Part shown: positions 63,837 to 64,000 of the stretch, piece after piece
Numbering within the stretch: position 1 is the stretch's first letter
How the letters are laid out: every line of letters begins with the position of its first letter
From: Arthrobacter_E sp044748305
GTDB taxonomy: Bacteria > Actinomycetota > Actinomycetes > Actinomycetales > Micrococcaceae
Assembly: GCF_044748305.1 (NCBI RefSeq)
Contig: NZ_JBIVFT010000011.1
Span: forward strand, 31,580 to 95,579
Length of the DNA stretch: 64,000 nt
Direction: 5' to 3'
Made by a program: the position numbers and the translations under genes
Notes under the pieces: model-generated
The model's input: only the letters and a program-made list of their open reading frames with translations
Databases searched by the model: none
What the model was told of the DNA's origin: nothing

Positions 63837-63872
63837 GCTGCCGTGCAGGAGGACTTCCTCCTGCACGGCGGC
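63837..63872 (+). terminator. Hairpin between glyA and lipA
   Basis: A 13-bp perfect stem (63841-63853 against 63856-63868), extendable by about four pairs, lies eight bases after the glyA stop. It lacks a T run and may act as a weak terminator or attenuator before lipA. Confidence 0.6.
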
Positions 63873-63926
63873 ACCACCCTCTGTGCCCCCTGGACGCCGC
63901 CGCGGCGTTGAAGAAGGAGTAGTTCT

Positions 63927-64000
63927 GTGACTCTTGCCCCTGAAGGCCGTAAGCTCCTGCGCATCGAGCAACGCAACGCCGCGACCCCCGTGGAACGCAA
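63927..64000 (+). CDS. lipA: Lipoyl synthase, N-terminal fragment at the window edge
   Basis: The GTG at 63927 follows AAGGAG by eight bases and opens VTLAPEGRKLLRIEQRN, which matches the well-conserved beginning of actinobacterial lipoyl synthase. Only 24 codons are visible. Lipoyl synthase inserts two sulphurs into octanoyl-GcvH or E2 proteins using an iron-sulphur cluster and S-adenosylmethionine, so its place after gcvH-glyA is functionally sensible. The catalytic motifs lie outside the window. Confidence 0.75.
   Translation, partial: MTLAPEGRKLLRIEQRNAATPVER

Overview
The window is high-GC, gene-dense DNA with frequent GTG and TTG starts and many ATGA or GTGA stop/start overlaps. It encodes a DtxR/IdeR regulator, CIRCE boxes, DUF3027 and DUF3263 proteins, a LytR_C protein, a WXG100 protein and an actinobacterial SerC. 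Together these point to an actinobacterium of the Micrococcaceae, most likely Arthrobacter-like. The genus is inference; no database search was possible.

Region 1 (1-20 kb) is a cell-surface polysaccharide locus. A plus-strand operon (1-10300) carries the 3' end of a nucleotidyltransferase-fold gene, UDP-glucose dehydrogenase, five glycosyltransferases, a Wzy-type polymerase and a Wzx-type flippase. Facing it on the minus strand are an AraC-family regulator, a small secreted protein with a twin-arginine leader, an HprK-like/PqqD fusion and a type I signal peptidase. Further on are a Wzz/tyrosine autokinase, its low-molecular-weight phosphatase, a VanZ protein, an LCP ligase, a second secreted protein with nearly the same leader, and a MauE/thioredoxin-like membrane protein. 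The set of nucleotidyltransferase, HprK-PqqD, signal peptidase and the two leader proteins is the best candidate here for an undescribed surface system.

Region 2 (20-31 kb) is mixed: inositol-phosphatase family enzyme, tRNA-Arg(CCT), Nudix hydrolase, a choice-of-anchor-like secreted protein, a shortened copper-amine-oxidase-like secreted protein, an ABC exporter, an aquaporin preceded by an attenuator-like structure, a divergent MoeA-like protein and an HNH nuclease.

Region 3 (31-45 kb) is mostly housekeeping. Two cell-wall hydrolase genes each follow a c-di-AMP (ydaO-type) riboswitch. Then come ideR, serC, DUF3027, a cold-shock protein, an OmpR/PhoP-type two-component pair with an 11-bp direct-repeat site, an FMN reductase, a WXG100 protein, an RNase HI/NTF2-like fusion, groL with two CIRCE elements, a LytR_C protein, DUF3263 and ung.

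Region 4 (45-64 kb) holds a siderophore-interacting protein with an iron box at its start codon, a ThrE-type exporter, a FemAB protein and glycine/serine metabolism. The glycine cleavage genes are split: gcvP-gcvT-sdaA on the minus strand and gcvH-glyA, followed by lipA, on the plus strand. Each unit is headed by its own tandem glycine riboswitch. Between them lie a TetR/QacA-like efflux pair with a shared operator, an agmatine deiminase and permease behind a perfect palindrome, Dps and a lipoprotein polysaccharide deacetylase. No CRISPR array, insertion sequence, prophage or rRNA was seen.
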